Position numbers and translations under genes: made by a program. Below are positions 25,893 through 34,834 of a DNA stretch of 64,000 nt, in pieces; the stretch's first letter is position 1; every line of letters begins with the position of its first letter. The notes below the pieces were generated by a model. It was not told where the DNA came from, did no database searches, and worked only from the letters and a program-made list of their open reading frames with translations. Source of the DNA: Pseudoduganella plicata (lineage in GTDB: Bacteria; Pseudomonadota; Gammaproteobacteria; Burkholderiales; Burkholderiaceae_D); NCBI RefSeq assembly GCF_004421005.1, contig NZ_CP038026.1, positions 4,650,001-4,714,000 on the forward strand, written 5' to 3'.

Positions 25893-26000
25893 ATGCCCGA
25901 CCAGAACAAGCCGAACAACCTGCGCCTGGCCCTGATCCTGGGGGCGCTCGCGCTCGTGTTCTTCGTTGCCGTCATCGCCAAGAGAACCTGGTTCAGCTGA
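25893..26000 (+). CDS. Cytochrome oxidase small assembly protein (35 aa)
   Basis: This short frame codes MPDQNKPNNLRLALILGALA, then VFFVAVIAKRTW and a stop. It is a polar head, one transmembrane helix and a short basic tail. It sits between ctaD and ctaG, where beta-proteobacteria carry a tiny single-helix protein annotated as a cytochrome oxidase small assembly protein. The size, the N-terminal Asn/Lys and the KRTWF end all fit. It starts with ATG at 25893 (weak GGAAG upstream). The following ctaG begins ten bases after its stop. No individual function is proven. Confidence 0.8.
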   Translation: MPDQNKPNNLRLALILGALALVFFVAVIAKRTWFS

Positions 26001-26010
26001 GCGCCGCATC

Positions 26011-26604
26011 GTGAACGACAACGATCCTCAGGAAGGACGCAGTGAAGAGCGCGATACGAATCGCAAGATGCTGGGCAAGCTGGTGGTCGTCGCCGTTGCC
26101 ATGTTCGGCTTCGGCTATGCGCTCATTCCCGTCTACCGGCACATTTGCGAAGTCCTCGGCATCAACGTGCTGACGCAGAAGGACGGCACGGTGGCGCCGC
26201 CGAAGAACACGCAGGTCGACATGAGCCGTTCCATCACCGTGGAGCTGGACAGCAATGTGCAGGGCACGCTGCGCTTCCGGCCGACGCAGCGCAGCATCAC
26301 GGTGCATCCCGGCGAGATGGCCACGGTGGTCTATGAAGTGGTGAACTCGCAGGCGCGGCCCGTCACGGCGCAGGCCATTCCAAGCTACGCGCCGCAAAGC
26401 GCCACGCCGCACTTCAAGAAGGTGGAGTGCTTCTGCTTCCAGCAGCAGACGTTGCAGGCGAACGAGGCAAAGCAGATGCCGGTCGTGTTCTTCCTCGATC
26501 CGGCACTGCCGAAAGAGGTGAAAACGATCACGCTGTCGTACACCTTCATTGAAATCGCCGGCGTGAATAAAACCGCAGCCGCGCCGGGCGGGGTGGTGCG
26601 ATGA
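26011..26604 (+). CDS. ctaG: Cytochrome c oxidase assembly protein CtaG/Cox11
   Basis: CtaG delivers copper to the CuB site of subunit I. The 197-residue protein has one membrane helix near the N-terminus (KLVVVAVAMFGFGYALIPVY, about 23-42) and a periplasmic immunoglobulin-like domain. The copper-binding motif is VECFCFQQQTL, and the C-terminal TLSYTFIEI segment is typical. The start is most likely the GTG at 26011, right after the small assembly gene; no ATG fits. It overlaps the next gene by four bases (ATGA). Confidence 0.95.
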   Translation: MNDNDPQEGRSEERDTNRKMLGKLVVVAVAMFGFGYALIPVYRHICEVLGINVLTQKDGTVAPPKNTQVDMSRSITVELDSNVQGTLRFRPTQRSITVHPGEMATVVYEVVNSQARPVTAQAIPSYAPQSATPHFKKVECFCFQQQTLQANEAKQMPVVFFLDPALPKEVKTITLSYTFIEIAGVNKTAAAPGGVVR

Positions 26605-26798
26605 GCGGGAGCGGCAAACCGTCGTTCCTCTACTCGCTCAAGGCGGTCATGTGGTCGTTCGTGGGGCTGCGCCGCAAGAGCGACTTCGATAAGGATGACG
26701 TGAAACTCAATCCGTTTCACGTGATCCTGGCGGGCCTGCTGGCCGTCGCGCTGTTCATCGGTATATTGGTAACTGTCGTCAAATTGGTGGTTTCATAA
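26601..26798 (+). CDS. DUF2970 single-helix protein
   Basis: The 65-residue product has a soluble N-terminal half (FLYSLKAVMWSFVGLRRKSDF) and a C-terminal transmembrane helix (PFHVILAGLLAVALFIGILVTVVKL). The SLKAVMWSFVGLRRKSD signature is that of DUF2970, found in beta-proteobacteria between ctaG and coxC. It overlaps ctaG by four bases and precedes coxC by about 20. Its role is unknown; the constant position suggests an oxidase assembly or stability function. Confidence 0.88.
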   Translation: MSGSGKPSFLYSLKAVMWSFVGLRRKSDFDKDDVKLNPFHVILAGLLAVALFIGILVTVVKLVVS

Positions 26799-26818
26799 GA
26801 GTTCACGAGGAGATGAAT

Positions 26819-27679
26819 ATGAGTTCGAATAACGCGACGGCGCCGCATTACTTCGTGCCCGGACCCTCCCGCTGGCCGATGCTGGCGGGGATGTCGATGC
26901 TGGTCACGATGGTGGGCGCATCCGGCTGGGTCAACGATGCCGCGTGGGGCCGGATCGTCTGCCTCGTCGGCATCGTGGCGATGATCGCCGTGCTGTTCGG
27001 CTGGTTCGGCGACGCCATCCGCGAATCCGAGAGCGGCTTGTACGGCAAACGCATCGACTACTCGTTCCGCTGGTCGATGGGCTGGTTCATCTTCTCCGAA
27101 GTGATGTTCTTCGGTGCTTTCTTCGGCGCGCTGTTCTACGCCCGCGTCATCACGATGCCATGGCTGGGCGACCTGGACAACAAAGTGCTGTGGCCCGACT
27201 ACGCGCCGCAGTGGGGCAATGCCGGCCCGGCCGGCGTCGTGGACGCTTTCAACACGATGGGTCCGTTCCCGATCCCCACGCTGAACACGGCGCTGCTGCT
27301 GGCGTCCGGCGTCACGCTCACGATCGCCCACCACGCGCTGCAGGCAGGCAAGCGGTCGAAAACCATCGCCTGGCTGGCCGCCACGGTCCTGCTGGGCGCT
27401 GTCTTCATGGGCTTCCAGGCCTATGAATACATCCATGCCTACAGCGAGCTGAATCTGAAGCTCACGTCGGGCATCTATGGTTCCACGTTCTTCATGCTGA
27501 CGGGCTTCCACGGCTTCCACGTGACGATGGGCGCCATCATGCTGTCCGTCGTTCTGTTCCGGTTGATGAAAGGTCACTTCACGCCCGAGCACCACTTCGC
27601 CTTCGAGGGAGCGGCCTGGTACTGGCACTTCGTGGACGTCGTCTGGCTGGGACTTTATGTCATAGTCTACTGGCTGTAA
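26819..27679 (+). CDS. coxC: Cytochrome c oxidase subunit III
   Basis: Subunit III stabilises the catalytic core in the membrane. The 286-residue protein has seven hydrophobic helices and the family stretches YFVPGPSRWPM, RWSMGWFIFSEVMFFGAFF, TGFHGFHVTMGAIML and AAWYWHFVDVVWLGLYVIVY. The ATG at 26819 has GAGGAG six bases upstream; an ATG two codons earlier is directly abutted by the same site and is too close. It ends the first oxidase transcription unit, followed by a strong terminator. Confidence 0.96.
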   Translation: MSSNNATAPHYFVPGPSRWPMLAGMSMLVTMVGASGWVNDAAWGRIVCLVGIVAMIAVLFGWFGDAIRESESGLYGKRIDYSFRWSMGWFIFSEVMFFGAFFGALFYARVITMPWLGDLDNKVLWPDYAPQWGNAGPAGVVDAFNTMGPFPIPTLNTALLLASGVTLTIAHHALQAGKRSKTIAWLAATVLLGAVFMGFQAYEYIHAYSELNLKLTSGIYGSTFFMLTGFHGFHVTMGAIMLSVVLFRLMKGHFTPEHHFAFEGAAWYWHFVDVVWLGLYVIVYWL

Positions 27680-27711
27680 GGCGGCGTTATAATCGGCCCG
27701 CCCATGCAGCC

Positions 27712-27744
27712 AAAGCCGCAGCGGCCCGCCGCTGCGGCTTTTTT
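27712..27744 (+). terminator. Strong Rho-independent terminator after coxC
   Basis: AAAGCCGCAGCGG pairs with its complement CCGCTGCGGCTTT around a very short loop and is followed by six T. It ends the coxB-to-coxC unit. Confidence 0.93.
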
Positions 27745-27750
27745 GTTGCC

Positions 27751-27806
27751 AGAAAACCGGTGACAGGCTCCATTTTCGGGAAAATGGAGCCTGTCACCGG
27801 TTTTCT
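27751..27806. repeat. Perfect 27-bp REP-like palindrome
   Basis: Two 27-base arms (27751-27777 and 27780-27806) are exact inverted copies around a GG loop. Each arm holds AAAACCGGTGACAGGCTCC. The same core recurs at 52363-52405 and 57084-57197. It lies immediately after the coxC terminator, a usual place for REP elements. Confidence 0.93.
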
Positions 27807-27823
27807 GGACGAGCCGCGGTGGC

Positions 27824-28024
27824 TTAGTGCAGGCCCGTTGGCTGGATATAGCCCAGGCGGTTGGCGACAAGGATCAGGACGAACAGCAGTACCGAGAAGC
27901 CGACGCGCAGCGCGAGGGCGCGCACGGTGCGCCGGCTGCCGCCCTTGTCGCGCATCAGGTAGAACAGCGCCGAACCCAGGCTGCCGATAATGAGGATGAA
28001 GGCGATGGCGACAAGAATTTTCAT
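27824..28024 (-). CDS. Twin transmembrane protein (DUF2909 type)
   Basis: The 66-residue product has two helices: ILVAIAFILIIGSLGSALFYLMRD and ALRVGFSVLLFVLILVANRLGYI, joined by a basic loop. This matches DUF2909, a small family beside surf1 and cox genes in beta- and gamma-proteobacteria. It is divergent from surf1 with about 40 bases between starts. Function unknown; link to oxidase assembly is by position only. Confidence 0.87.
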   Translation of the reverse strand: MKILVAIAFILIIGSLGSALFYLMRDKGGSRRTVRALALRVGFSVLLFVLILVANRLGYIQPTGLH

Positions 28025-28063
28025 ACGCGGTCCGGTGGTTGAAAGCTTGCGAAGCCCATTCTA

Positions 28064-28777
28064 ATGCGTATCGCGTTCCGTTTTAAGCTCATTCCGTTTG
28101 TCGCCACCATGCTGCTGGTGGCGCTGGGCATCGCGCTGGGTCAGTGGCAGACGCGCCGCGCCGACGACAAGCTGGCGATGCAGGCAAAGGTGGCCGCGGC
28201 CAATACGCAGGCGCCGTTGCGGCTCGATGGCACGCCCGTCGACATTGCGCAGGCCGAGTGGCGCCGCGTCAGCGTCAGCGGGACGTTCGTGGCCGGCTGG
28301 CCCGTTTACCTGGACAACCGCCCCCAGGCGGGGCGGGCCGGCCTGTACGTACTGATGCCGTTTCGCATCGACGGCAGCGACAGCCACGTGCTGGTCCTGC
28401 GCGGCTGGCTGCCGGTCGATGCGGCTCACCGTGGGCGCATCGCGCCGTACGCAACGCCCGCCCGCCGCGTCACGTTGGAAGGCATCGCGCGGTGCGACCC
28501 TGGCCACGTGCTGGGCCTGGGGACCGACGCCCGCCTGGCGCCGGGCGCCATCGTCCTCAATGCCGACGTAGCGGGTGTCGCAACGGCAAGCGGCCTGCGG
28601 TTCCAGCCGTTCGTGCTGCAGCAGACTTCGGGGGGGACGGACACGCTCGTGCGCGACTGGCCGGCACCGGCGCTGGGTATCGAGAAACACCGCGGCTATG
28701 CGTTCCAGTGGTATGCGCTGGCGCTGACCGCCTTCCTGTTCTTTGTCATAACCGGATTTTTGAGTGGGCGCAAATAA
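28064..28777 (+). CDS. SURF1 family oxidase assembly protein
   Basis: Surf1 helps insert heme a into cytochrome c oxidase subunit I. The 237-residue protein has the SURF1 layout of two helices flanking a periplasmic domain: FKLIPFVATMLLVALGIALGQWQTRRADDK at the start, and a C-terminal helix QWYALALTAFLFFVITGF. Internal motifs are GTFVAGWPVYLDNRPQAGRAG and LVLRGWLP. It heads the second part of the oxidase cluster; the next gene starts at the base after its stop. Confidence 0.94.
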   Translation: MRIAFRFKLIPFVATMLLVALGIALGQWQTRRADDKLAMQAKVAAANTQAPLRLDGTPVDIAQAEWRRVSVSGTFVAGWPVYLDNRPQAGRAGLYVLMPFRIDGSDSHVLVLRGWLPVDAAHRGRIAPYATPARRVTLEGIARCDPGHVLGLGTDARLAPGAIVLNADVAGVATASGLRFQPFVLQQTSGGTDTLVRDWPAPALGIEKHRGYAFQWYALALTAFLFFVITGFLSGRK

Positions 28778-29395
28778 GTGGACGTAAATAAGGTGGATGC
28801 CAACAAGACTGAATCACGCCAGCGCACGCGCGGGCGCTGGAAGCTCTTCGCCGTGCTGGCCGTGTGCGCTTCGCCGCTGCTGGCGTCGTACTTCACGTAC
28901 TACGTCGTCAAACCGACGGGACGCACCAACTATGGCACGCTGATCGATCCGCGCGAGTATCCGATCCCGCCCATGGCCAGCCGCACGCTGGCGCAGCAGC
29001 CGACGACGCTCGACACATACAAGGGCAAGTGGATCATGCTGAAGGTGGGCGGCTCCGACTGCCGGCAGCCCTGCCAGGACCAGCTCTTCTTGATGCGCCA
29101 GTTGCGCACGATGCAGGGCAAGGAGATGGGCCGCATCGAGCGGGTCTGGCTCATTACCGACGAGGCGCCGCTGGAAACGATGCTGCTGCGCGTGAACGAC
29201 GGCACGCGCATGCTGCGCGCACCAAACGATGTCGTCGCGAAGTGGCTGCCGGTGGAGCCGGGCGGCGACGCCAGCGAGCACATTTACCTGATCGACCCGC
29301 TGGGCAACCTGATGATGCGCTTCCCGAAGAACCCGGACCCGGCGAAGATGAAAAAGGATGTCGCGAAACTGCTGAAGGCTTCGGCCATCGGCTGA
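28778..29395 (+). CDS. Membrane-anchored Sco-like protein
   Basis: The 205-residue protein has one N-terminal helix (WKLFAVLAVCASPLLASYFTYYV, about 21-43) and a thioredoxin-like periplasmic domain. A CxxxC pair at Cys95 and Cys99 (GSDCRQPCQ) and a His168 in SEHIYLIDPLG match the copper-ligand pattern of Sco proteins (CxxxC plus distal His). It differs from true Sco proteins in the residues between and around the cysteines. The GTG at 28778 directly follows the surf1 stop; a GTG five codons later is possible. Its place between surf1 and ctaA suggests copper or thiol handling for CuA. Confidence 0.82.
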   Translation: MDVNKVDANKTESRQRTRGRWKLFAVLAVCASPLLASYFTYYVVKPTGRTNYGTLIDPREYPIPPMASRTLAQQPTTLDTYKGKWIMLKVGGSDCRQPCQDQLFLMRQLRTMQGKEMGRIERVWLITDEAPLETMLLRVNDGTRMLRAPNDVVAKWLPVEPGGDASEHIYLIDPLGNLMMRFPKNPDPAKMKKDVAKLLKASAIG

Positions 29396-29409
29396 GGATT
29401 GAGAACGCC

Positions 29410-30531
29410 ATGCACCACACCACATTGGCCCAGATGGCCATCACCGCCCTGATCGTCGCGCTGCTGCCGCTGTCGATGGCCTGGATTTCAAAGGACGCCA
29501 GCAGGTACCGCAAGCTGGTCTGGATCGGCGTGTTCCTGACGTTCGACCTGATCGTGTTCGGCGCTTTTACCCGTCTCACCGATTCCGGCCTGGGGTGCCC
29601 GGACTGGCCGGGCTGCTACGGCCTTGCCAATCCGTTTCTGGCCCACGCCGAGATCCGCGCCGCCGAAGCGCTGCAGCCGACCGGGCCCGTGACGATGGTC
29701 AAGGCGTGGATCGAGATGATCCACCGCTACCTCGCCATGGCGATCGGCATCCTGATCGTTGCCATGATGGCCGTCGCGTGGCGGCGCTGGACGAAGACCA
29801 GGCAGCCCGGCTACGCGCCCGGCTATCCAACGTTCCTGTTTTTCTTCGTCTGCTTGCAGGGCGCGTTTGGCGCCTGGACGGTGACGCTGAAACTGCAGCC
29901 GGTGATCGTGACGATGCACCTGCTGCTGGGTATGGGGCTGCTGGCGCTGCTGACTTGGTTCGGCGGCCGCCAGGACCAGCTGCTGCGTCCCGCTACCGCC
30001 GCCGGCCCGGCCGTGCCGCGCGCGCGGCTGGCCGGCGTACGCAAGCTGGCGCTGGTCTCCGGCCTCGTGCTGCTGGTGCAGCTGTTCCTGGGCGGCTGGG
30101 TCAGCACCAACTACGCCACGCTGGCATGCACCGAATTCCCGCTGTGTGCCGGCAAGCTGGTGCCGGAAATGGACTTCGAACACGGCTTTCACCTGTGGCG
30201 CGAGCTGGGCAAGACGGCGGCCGGTCATTACCTGCCGTTTTCCGCGCTGACGGCGATCCATTGGGTGCACCGCAATTTCGCCTTCGTGGTCGTGCTGGTG
30301 CTGGGCTGGACGGTGGCCCGTGCGTGGCCGATTCCCGCCCTGCGGCCGGTGGCACGGGGCCTCGCGGCCGCGCTGGCGCTGCAGGCGCTGACGGGTGTCG
30401 CGACGATTTACCTGAATTATCCGCTGACGATCGCGGTGCTGCATAACGCCGGGGCGGCCGCCCTGGTGCTGCTTCTTACCATGCTAAACTACCGGGCTAA
30501 GTTTTTCAACGACGCCCCCGCCGCACACTGA
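29410..30531 (+). CDS. ctaA: Heme A synthase CtaA/Cox15
   Basis: CtaA oxidises heme O to heme A for the oxidase. The 373-residue protein has eight helices. The conserved heme-ligand histidines are in [35 protein letters not shown] and [10 protein letters not shown]; the substrate-loop stretch [19 protein letters not shown] contains the paired cysteines typical of the class with periplasmic Cys residues. The start ATG at 29410 lies 14 bases after the Sco-like gene. It overlaps ctaB by one base. Confidence 0.95.
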   Translation: MHHTTLAQMAITALIVALLPLSMAWISKDASRYRKLVWIGVFLTFDLIVFGAFTRLTDSGLGCPDWPGCYGLANPFLAHAEIRAAEALQPTGPVTMVKAWIEMIHRYLAMAIGILIVAMMAVAWRRWTKTRQPGYAPGYPTFLFFFVCLQGAFGAWTVTLKLQPVIVTMHLLLGMGLLALLTWFGGRQDQLLRPATAAGPAVPRARLAGVRKLALVSGLVLLVQLFLGGWVSTNYATLACTEFPLCAGKLVPEMDFEHGFHLWRELGKTAAGHYLPFSALTAIHWVHRNFAFVVVLVLGWTVARAWPIPALRPVARGLAAALALQALTGVATIYLNYPLTIAVLHNAGAAALVLLLTMLNYRAKFFNDAPAAH

Positions 30532-31430
30532 TGACAACCCGCACCGCCACCCAGAAACAGAACCACCGCATCGCCCAGTACTGGGCGTTGACGAAACCGC
30601 GCGTGACGCAGCTGGCGGTGTTCTGCGCCGTGATCGGGATGTTCCTGGCCACCGACGGCATGCCCGACTGGCGCGTTGTCCTGGCGGCCACGATCGGCAT
30701 CTGGCTGCTGGCAGGCGCGGCGTTCGCCGTCAATTGCCTGGCCGAACGCGAGATCGACGCGCGCATGGCACGCACGGCGCGCCGGCCGATGGCGCTGGGC
30801 GACATCACCGTCGGCCAGACGGTCGTGTTCTCGGCTGTCATCGGCGGCATCGGCATGTGGGTGTTGTACACGCTCGTCAATCCGCTGACGATGTGGCTGA
30901 CGTTCGTCACGTTCGTCGGCTATGCCGTCATTTACACGATGATCCTGAAACCGGCCACGCCTCAGAACATCGTCATCGGCGGCCTGTCCGGCGCGATGCC
31001 GCCGGCACTGGGCTGGGCGGCCGTCGCCAACGAAGTGCCGATGCAGGCGTGGCTGCTGGTGCTGATCATCTTCCTGTGGACGCCGCCGCATTTCTGGGCG
31101 CTGGCGCTGTACCGCCGCGACGACTATGCGCGCTCCGGCCTGCCGATGCTGCCCGTCACGCACGGCATGCCGTTCACGCAGTTCCACGTGTTCCTGTATT
31201 CGATCGCGCTGGCGGCCACCACGTTGCTGCCGTTCGCCGTGCGCATGAGCGGCCTGATTTACCTGGTCAGCGCCATCGTCCTCGACGCGATCTTCCTGTG
31301 GTACGGCTGGCGCATCTACAAGCACTACACCGACCTCGTGGCCCGCAAGGCATTCACGTTCTCCATTGTCTACCTGTCGCTGCTGTTCGTGGCGCTGCTG
31401 GTGGACCACTACATCCCGATCCAGCCATGA
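30531..31430 (+). CDS. ctaB: Protoheme IX farnesyltransferase CtaB/Cox10
   Basis: CtaB converts heme B to heme O. The 299-residue UbiA-superfamily protein has nine helices and both Asp/Asn-rich motifs: [19 protein letters not shown] (about 65-83) and [19 protein letters not shown] (about 197-215). [18 protein letters not shown] at the N-terminus is typical. The ATG at 30531 overlaps the ctaA stop and the gene overlaps sco by four bases, so ctaA-ctaB-sco are translationally coupled. Confidence 0.96.
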   Translation: MTTRTATQKQNHRIAQYWALTKPRVTQLAVFCAVIGMFLATDGMPDWRVVLAATIGIWLLAGAAFAVNCLAEREIDARMARTARRPMALGDITVGQTVVFSAVIGGIGMWVLYTLVNPLTMWLTFVTFVGYAVIYTMILKPATPQNIVIGGLSGAMPPALGWAAVANEVPMQAWLLVLIIFLWTPPHFWALALYRRDDYARSGLPMLPVTHGMPFTQFHVFLYSIALAATTLLPFAVRMSGLIYLVSAIVLDAIFLWYGWRIYKHYTDLVARKAFTFSIVYLSLLFVALLVDHYIPIQP

Positions 31431-32002
31431 AAAAACTGTTCGCCGCACTGTGCATGCTGTTTGTTCTCGTCGCCTGTTCGGAGAAGCGCCCCGCGTTCAC
31501 GAACACGGACATCACGGGCATCGACTACGCCAAGGGCTTTTCGCTGAAGGATCACACGGGCAAGCCCGTGACGCTGGAAAGCTATAAAGGCAAGGTCGTC
31601 GTGATGTTCTTCGGCTTCACGCAATGCCCGGACGTGTGCCCGACCACGATGTCGGAAATGGCGGCAGTGATGAAGGAGCTGGGTCCGCAGTCGGACCAGG
31701 TCCAGGTGCTCTTCGTGACGCTCGACCCGGAGCGCGACACGTCCGAGCTGCTGGCCCAGTACGCTCCCGCGTTCGACAAGCGCTTCGTCGGCCTGTACGG
31801 CACGCCGGCGGAAATCGCCACGACGGCCAAGGAATTCAAGGTGTTCTACCAGAAGGTGCCGGGCAAGACGCCGGACACCTACACGATCGACCATACGGCG
31901 GGCAGCTACGTGTTCGACAAGGAGGGCCGGGTGCGGCTGTTCCTGCGCCACAACCAGGGGCCGGCCCCGATCGTGCACGACCTCAAGCTGCTGCTGTCCT
32001 GA
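31427..32002 (+). CDS. SCO family copper chaperone lipoprotein
   Basis: Sco proteins load copper into the CuA centre of subunit II. The 191-residue product is a predicted lipoprotein: lipobox LVAC with Cys17. The Sco motif is CPDVCPTT with Cys67 and Cys71, and the distal His is in [12 protein letters not shown]. It overlaps ctaB by four bases and ends the oxidase assembly operon. The Sco-like gene at 28778 is a second, more divergent member, so the locus encodes two candidate copper chaperones. Confidence 0.95.
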   Translation: MKKLFAALCMLFVLVACSEKRPAFTNTDITGIDYAKGFSLKDHTGKPVTLESYKGKVVVMFFGFTQCPDVCPTTMSEMAAVMKELGPQSDQVQVLFVTLDPERDTSELLAQYAPAFDKRFVGLYGTPAEIATTAKEFKVFYQKVPGKTPDTYTIDHTAGSYVFDKEGRVRLFLRHNQGPAPIVHDLKLLLS

Positions 32003-32004
32003 GC

Positions 32005-32514
32005 TTATTGCATTGCGGGAGCGATGGGACGGGACATGACGTAGGCATCCACGAAGCCTGACCGCGCGTGCAGGAAGGCTTCGGGCAGCGTGCCCACAAT
32101 CCGGAAGCCATGTCGCTCGTACAGCGACACGGCGGCGCGGTTGGTCGACACCACGAAATTGAACTGCATCGAGCGGTAGCCCTGCGCGGCGGCCCGCGCC
32201 AGCGAATCGCGCAGCATCGCGGTACCGATGCCCTGTCCCTGCAGGTCCGGCCGGACCAGATAGGTGGCGCTGCCGACATGCGCGGCCCTTCCCGGCAGAT
32301 TGGCGTTGAGCTTGTACATGCCGGCCAGGCTGCCGTCGACGAGCGCGACGTAGGTCTGCACGCCTGCCGACAGCCACATGGCATCGAATGCCGCGTCGGG
32401 AATATCCGGCGTGAATGGCAGCGCGTCGCCCTGGCGGCAAACGGTGCGAAACAGGTCCGCCATGGCATCGCGGCAGTCCGGCGATGCTTCGACCAGTGAG
32501 ATCGGCTGTTGCAC
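32005..32514 (-). CDS. GNAT-family N-acetyltransferase
   Basis: The 169-residue protein has the GNAT fold. The acetyl-CoA loop is VRPDLQGQGIGTAMLRDSLARA (Q/RxxGxG/A pattern), and the C-terminal motif NRAAVSLYERHGFRIVGTLPEAF is typical of the family. The start is taken as GTG 32514, because AAAGGAG sits seven bases upstream; the frame stays open to 32562 but that part has no ribosome site. It is convergent with sco, two bases apart. The substrate is unknown. Confidence 0.9.
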   Translation of the reverse strand: MQQPISLVEASPDCRDAMADLFRTVCRQGDALPFTPDIPDAAFDAMWLSAGVQTYVALVDGSLAGMYKLNANLPGRAAHVGSATYLVRPDLQGQGIGTAMLRDSLARAAAQGYRSMQFNFVVSTNRAAVSLYERHGFRIVGTLPEAFLHARSGFVDAYVMSRPIAPAMQ

Positions 32515-32638
32515 GCGGCGCTCCTTTGTCAGGTGAATCCACTCGCATGGGGCGGCGGACATCCACCCATCTTACCGCAGCCGTTTGCGGACTGACCAGC
32601 TCTCGCCCGGCCGCCCGCCGGCGCAGGCGAACCAACGC

Positions 32639-33688
32639 TCAGTGCCGGCGCTGCTGGCCCGCGGGGCCGCTACGGTCCGGTTCCGCGCCACCAGCCTGCC
32701 CCGCATTGCGGCGCGCACCGCCAATCGCCGGCACCCGGTTCAGCCGCTCGCGTATCCACCCATGGCTGCGCGCCAGCACCTGCCGCGCCATTGCGGTGCG
32801 GAAGTGGATGAAGCCATGCGGCGCTTCCGGCACCAGGTGCAACTCCACATCGGCCACCGAACGCCAGCGGTTCGCCATGCCGACCGTGTCGTCCAGCAGC
32901 GGGTCGAGCGTACCCGCAAACATCAGCGCGGGCGGTAATCCCTCCAGCTCTCCGTACAGCGGCGACAGCGGCGGCGCCCGGCGCGCCACGTCGTCCAGGT
33001 CCGGCGTCAGCAGGCGCAGACCCGTTGCCATCCCTGGTCCGTGCAGCACCAGCGTCTCCGGCCCCGCCGCGTGCACGGACGGGGTGCCGGCCAGGTCGTA
33101 GACGCCGTAATACAGCAGCGCCCCATGTACGCGGCGCAGCAGCGCAGGCTCGTCGCGCAGGCGCAGCAGGGTCGCCGCCGCCAGGTGGCCCCCGGCCGAC
33201 TCCCCGACCACCAGTACCGGCAGATGCTCGCATCCGGGCAGCCCGGCAGCCAGCAACCAGCGTGCGGCCGCCAGGCAGTCGTCCAGCAGCCCTTGCAGCG
33301 GCGTATGCACGGCCAGCCGGTAATCGACCGAGACGACGGCCACGTGGCACGCCGCGATCATGGCCGCATTCAGGTCGTCGTTCATGCGCGCGTTGCCGAT
33401 GACCCAGCCGCCGCCATGGATGTCCAGCACGACGCCCCGGATCGCTCCAGCCGGGCGCAGGATGCGCAACGGCACGCGCGTCCCCCCGTCCGTCACCACG
33501 TGGCGCTCCACGCCGATGCCGGCGCGTGCCAGCTTGCGGTCCGCACCGAGTTGCGATGCGCGGAGCAACGACTGGATCAGCAGCGGCGTAAGGCGGTTGC
33601 GCACCCGGAAGCGGGGCATGCGCGCGAGTTTGCGGTTGAAGGCGCGGGCTTCCTCCAACGTGGCATCGTCGAAGTGCAGTGGGGTCAT
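32639..33688 (-). CDS. Alpha/beta hydrolase of the hormone-sensitive-lipase family
   Basis: The 349-residue enzyme has the HSL family marks: oxyanion motif DIHGGGWVIGN (about 90), nucleophile motif GESAGGHLAAA with catalytic Ser (about 165), Asp in LDPLLDDT and His in APHGFIHF. It probably hydrolyses short acyl esters. No signal peptide is seen. A polar Gly/Arg-rich tail (about the last 30 residues) is not part of the fold and may be low-complexity read-through. It is a single gene, divergent from the AI-2E permease. Confidence 0.92.
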   Translation of the reverse strand: MTPLHFDDATLEEARAFNRKLARMPRFRVRNRLTPLLIQSLLRASQLGADRKLARAGIGVERHVVTDGGTRVPLRILRPAGAIRGVVLDIHGGGWVIGNARMNDDLNAAMIAACHVAVVSVDYRLAVHTPLQGLLDDCLAAARWLLAAGLPGCEHLPVLVVGESAGGHLAAATLLRLRDEPALLRRVHGALLYYGVYDLAGTPSVHAAGPETLVLHGPGMATGLRLLTPDLDDVARRAPPLSPLYGELEGLPPALMFAGTLDPLLDDTVGMANRWRSVADVELHLVPEAPHGFIHFRTAMARQVLARSHGWIRERLNRVPAIGGARRNAGQAGGAEPDRSGPAGQQRRH

Positions 33689-33784
33689 CGTCGAATCCTC
33701 TGTGTTGTCCGGGGCGGCAGGCTTTCCTGTAAGCTTGCAATCTCTCGCTACAGTGAGATGCTACGACACGAACCCGGAAATTGG

Positions 33785-34834
33785 ATGGAAAAGCGTTTTC
33801 AACCGTACAGCCGCCTGGCGGCCATCGTCTTTCTCTCAATCGGCTGCCTGTGGGTTCTGCGGCCCTTTCTGCCGGCGATCCTGTTCGCCTGTGCAATCAC
33901 CATTTCCAGCTGGCCCCTCCACCTGCGCCTGCTGGCGCGCATGAAGCAGCGCGAGACGCTGGCCGCCGCCGTCATGACGGTGTCGCTGATTCTCGTCATC
34001 ATCCTGCCGCTGGCCCTCGTCACGTGGAACGTTGCCGACAACGCGGGCCAGTTTTACCGCGGCCTGCGCGACGCGCTGCATGCTGGCCAGCTGGCGCCGC
34101 CGGACTGGCTGCGGCAGATTCCTGTGGTCGGCGAGACGCTCGACGCGTATCTGCGCGGATTGATCGGCAACCGCCAGCAGTTGATTGCCCTGGCGAAGCG
34201 TTACATGGAGCCGGCGCGCCACATCCTGCTCGGTGGCGGCATCGTGCTGGGGAGCGGCGTCGCGCAGGTCAGCCTGGCCGCCTTCGTCAGTTTCTTCCTG
34301 TACCGCGATGGACTGACCCTGCTGCGCGCGCTCGCCGTCGGCATGGAGAAAATCATGGGCGAGCATGCGGTGGCTGTGGCCGATACCGTCAGCCGCACGG
34401 TGCGCGGCGTCATGTACGGGCTGCTGGGGACCGCGTTGGCGCAGGCCGCGGTGGCTGCCGTCGGCTTCCTGATCGCCGGCGTGCCCGCCGTGGCGCTGCT
34501 GGCCGTCGCCACGTTCCTGTTTTCCCTCGTGCCCGTGGGGCCGCCGCTGATCTGGGGCGGTGCCGCCTTCTGGCTGTTCAGCCAGGGCAGCACGGGGTGG
34601 GGCGTCTTCATGCTGATCTGGGGCGTGTTCCTGATCAGCGGCGTCGACAACGTCGTCAAGCCGGTGCTGATCAGCCGCGGCTCCAGCCTGCCGTTCCTGC
34701 TTGTGCTGCTGGGGGTCTTGGGCGGCGTGATCGCGTTCGGCTTCGTCGGCCTGTTCATCGGCCCGACCTTGCTGGCCGTGGCGCTTGGGCTGCTGCGTAA
34801 CTGGACGGGCGTGCACCCCGTCGTCGCAGCCTAG
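33785..34834 (+). CDS. AI-2E family transporter (DUF20)
   Basis: The 349-residue protein has about eight helices with the family pattern: AAIVFLSIGCLWVLRPFLPAILFA, a central SFFLYRDG motif, and the C-terminal hydrophobic repeats LVPVGPPLIWGGAAFWL and VDNVVKPVLISRG. The family was named for TqsA, a possible autoinducer-2 exporter, but many members do other things (for example Na+/H+ antiport), so the substrate is open. The ATG at 33785 is chosen; sequence upstream is antisense to the hydrolase gene. The end overlaps the convergent DUF3108 gene by four bases. Confidence 0.92.
   Translation: MEKRFQPYSRLAAIVFLSIGCLWVLRPFLPAILFACAITISSWPLHLRLLARMKQRETLAAAVMTVSLILVIILPLALVTWNVADNAGQFYRGLRDALHAGQLAPPDWLRQIPVVGETLDAYLRGLIGNRQQLIALAKRYMEPARHILLGGGIVLGSGVAQVSLAAFVSFFLYRDGLTLLRALAVGMEKIMGEHAVAVADTVSRTVRGVMYGLLGTALAQAAVAAVGFLIAGVPAVALLAVATFLFSLVPVGPPLIWGGAAFWLFSQGSTGWGVFMLIWGVFLISGVDNVVKPVLISRGSSLPFLLVLLGVLGGVIAFGFVGLFIGPTLLAVALGLLRNWTGVHPVVAA

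Noticed and set aside
24104-25981. A 625-codon open frame on the minus strand across ctaD
   Set aside because: It is antisense to the strongly recognised subunit I gene. The composition (runs of Arg, His, Gln, Asp) is what GC-rich codon bias produces on the opposite strand. No motif or ribosome site.
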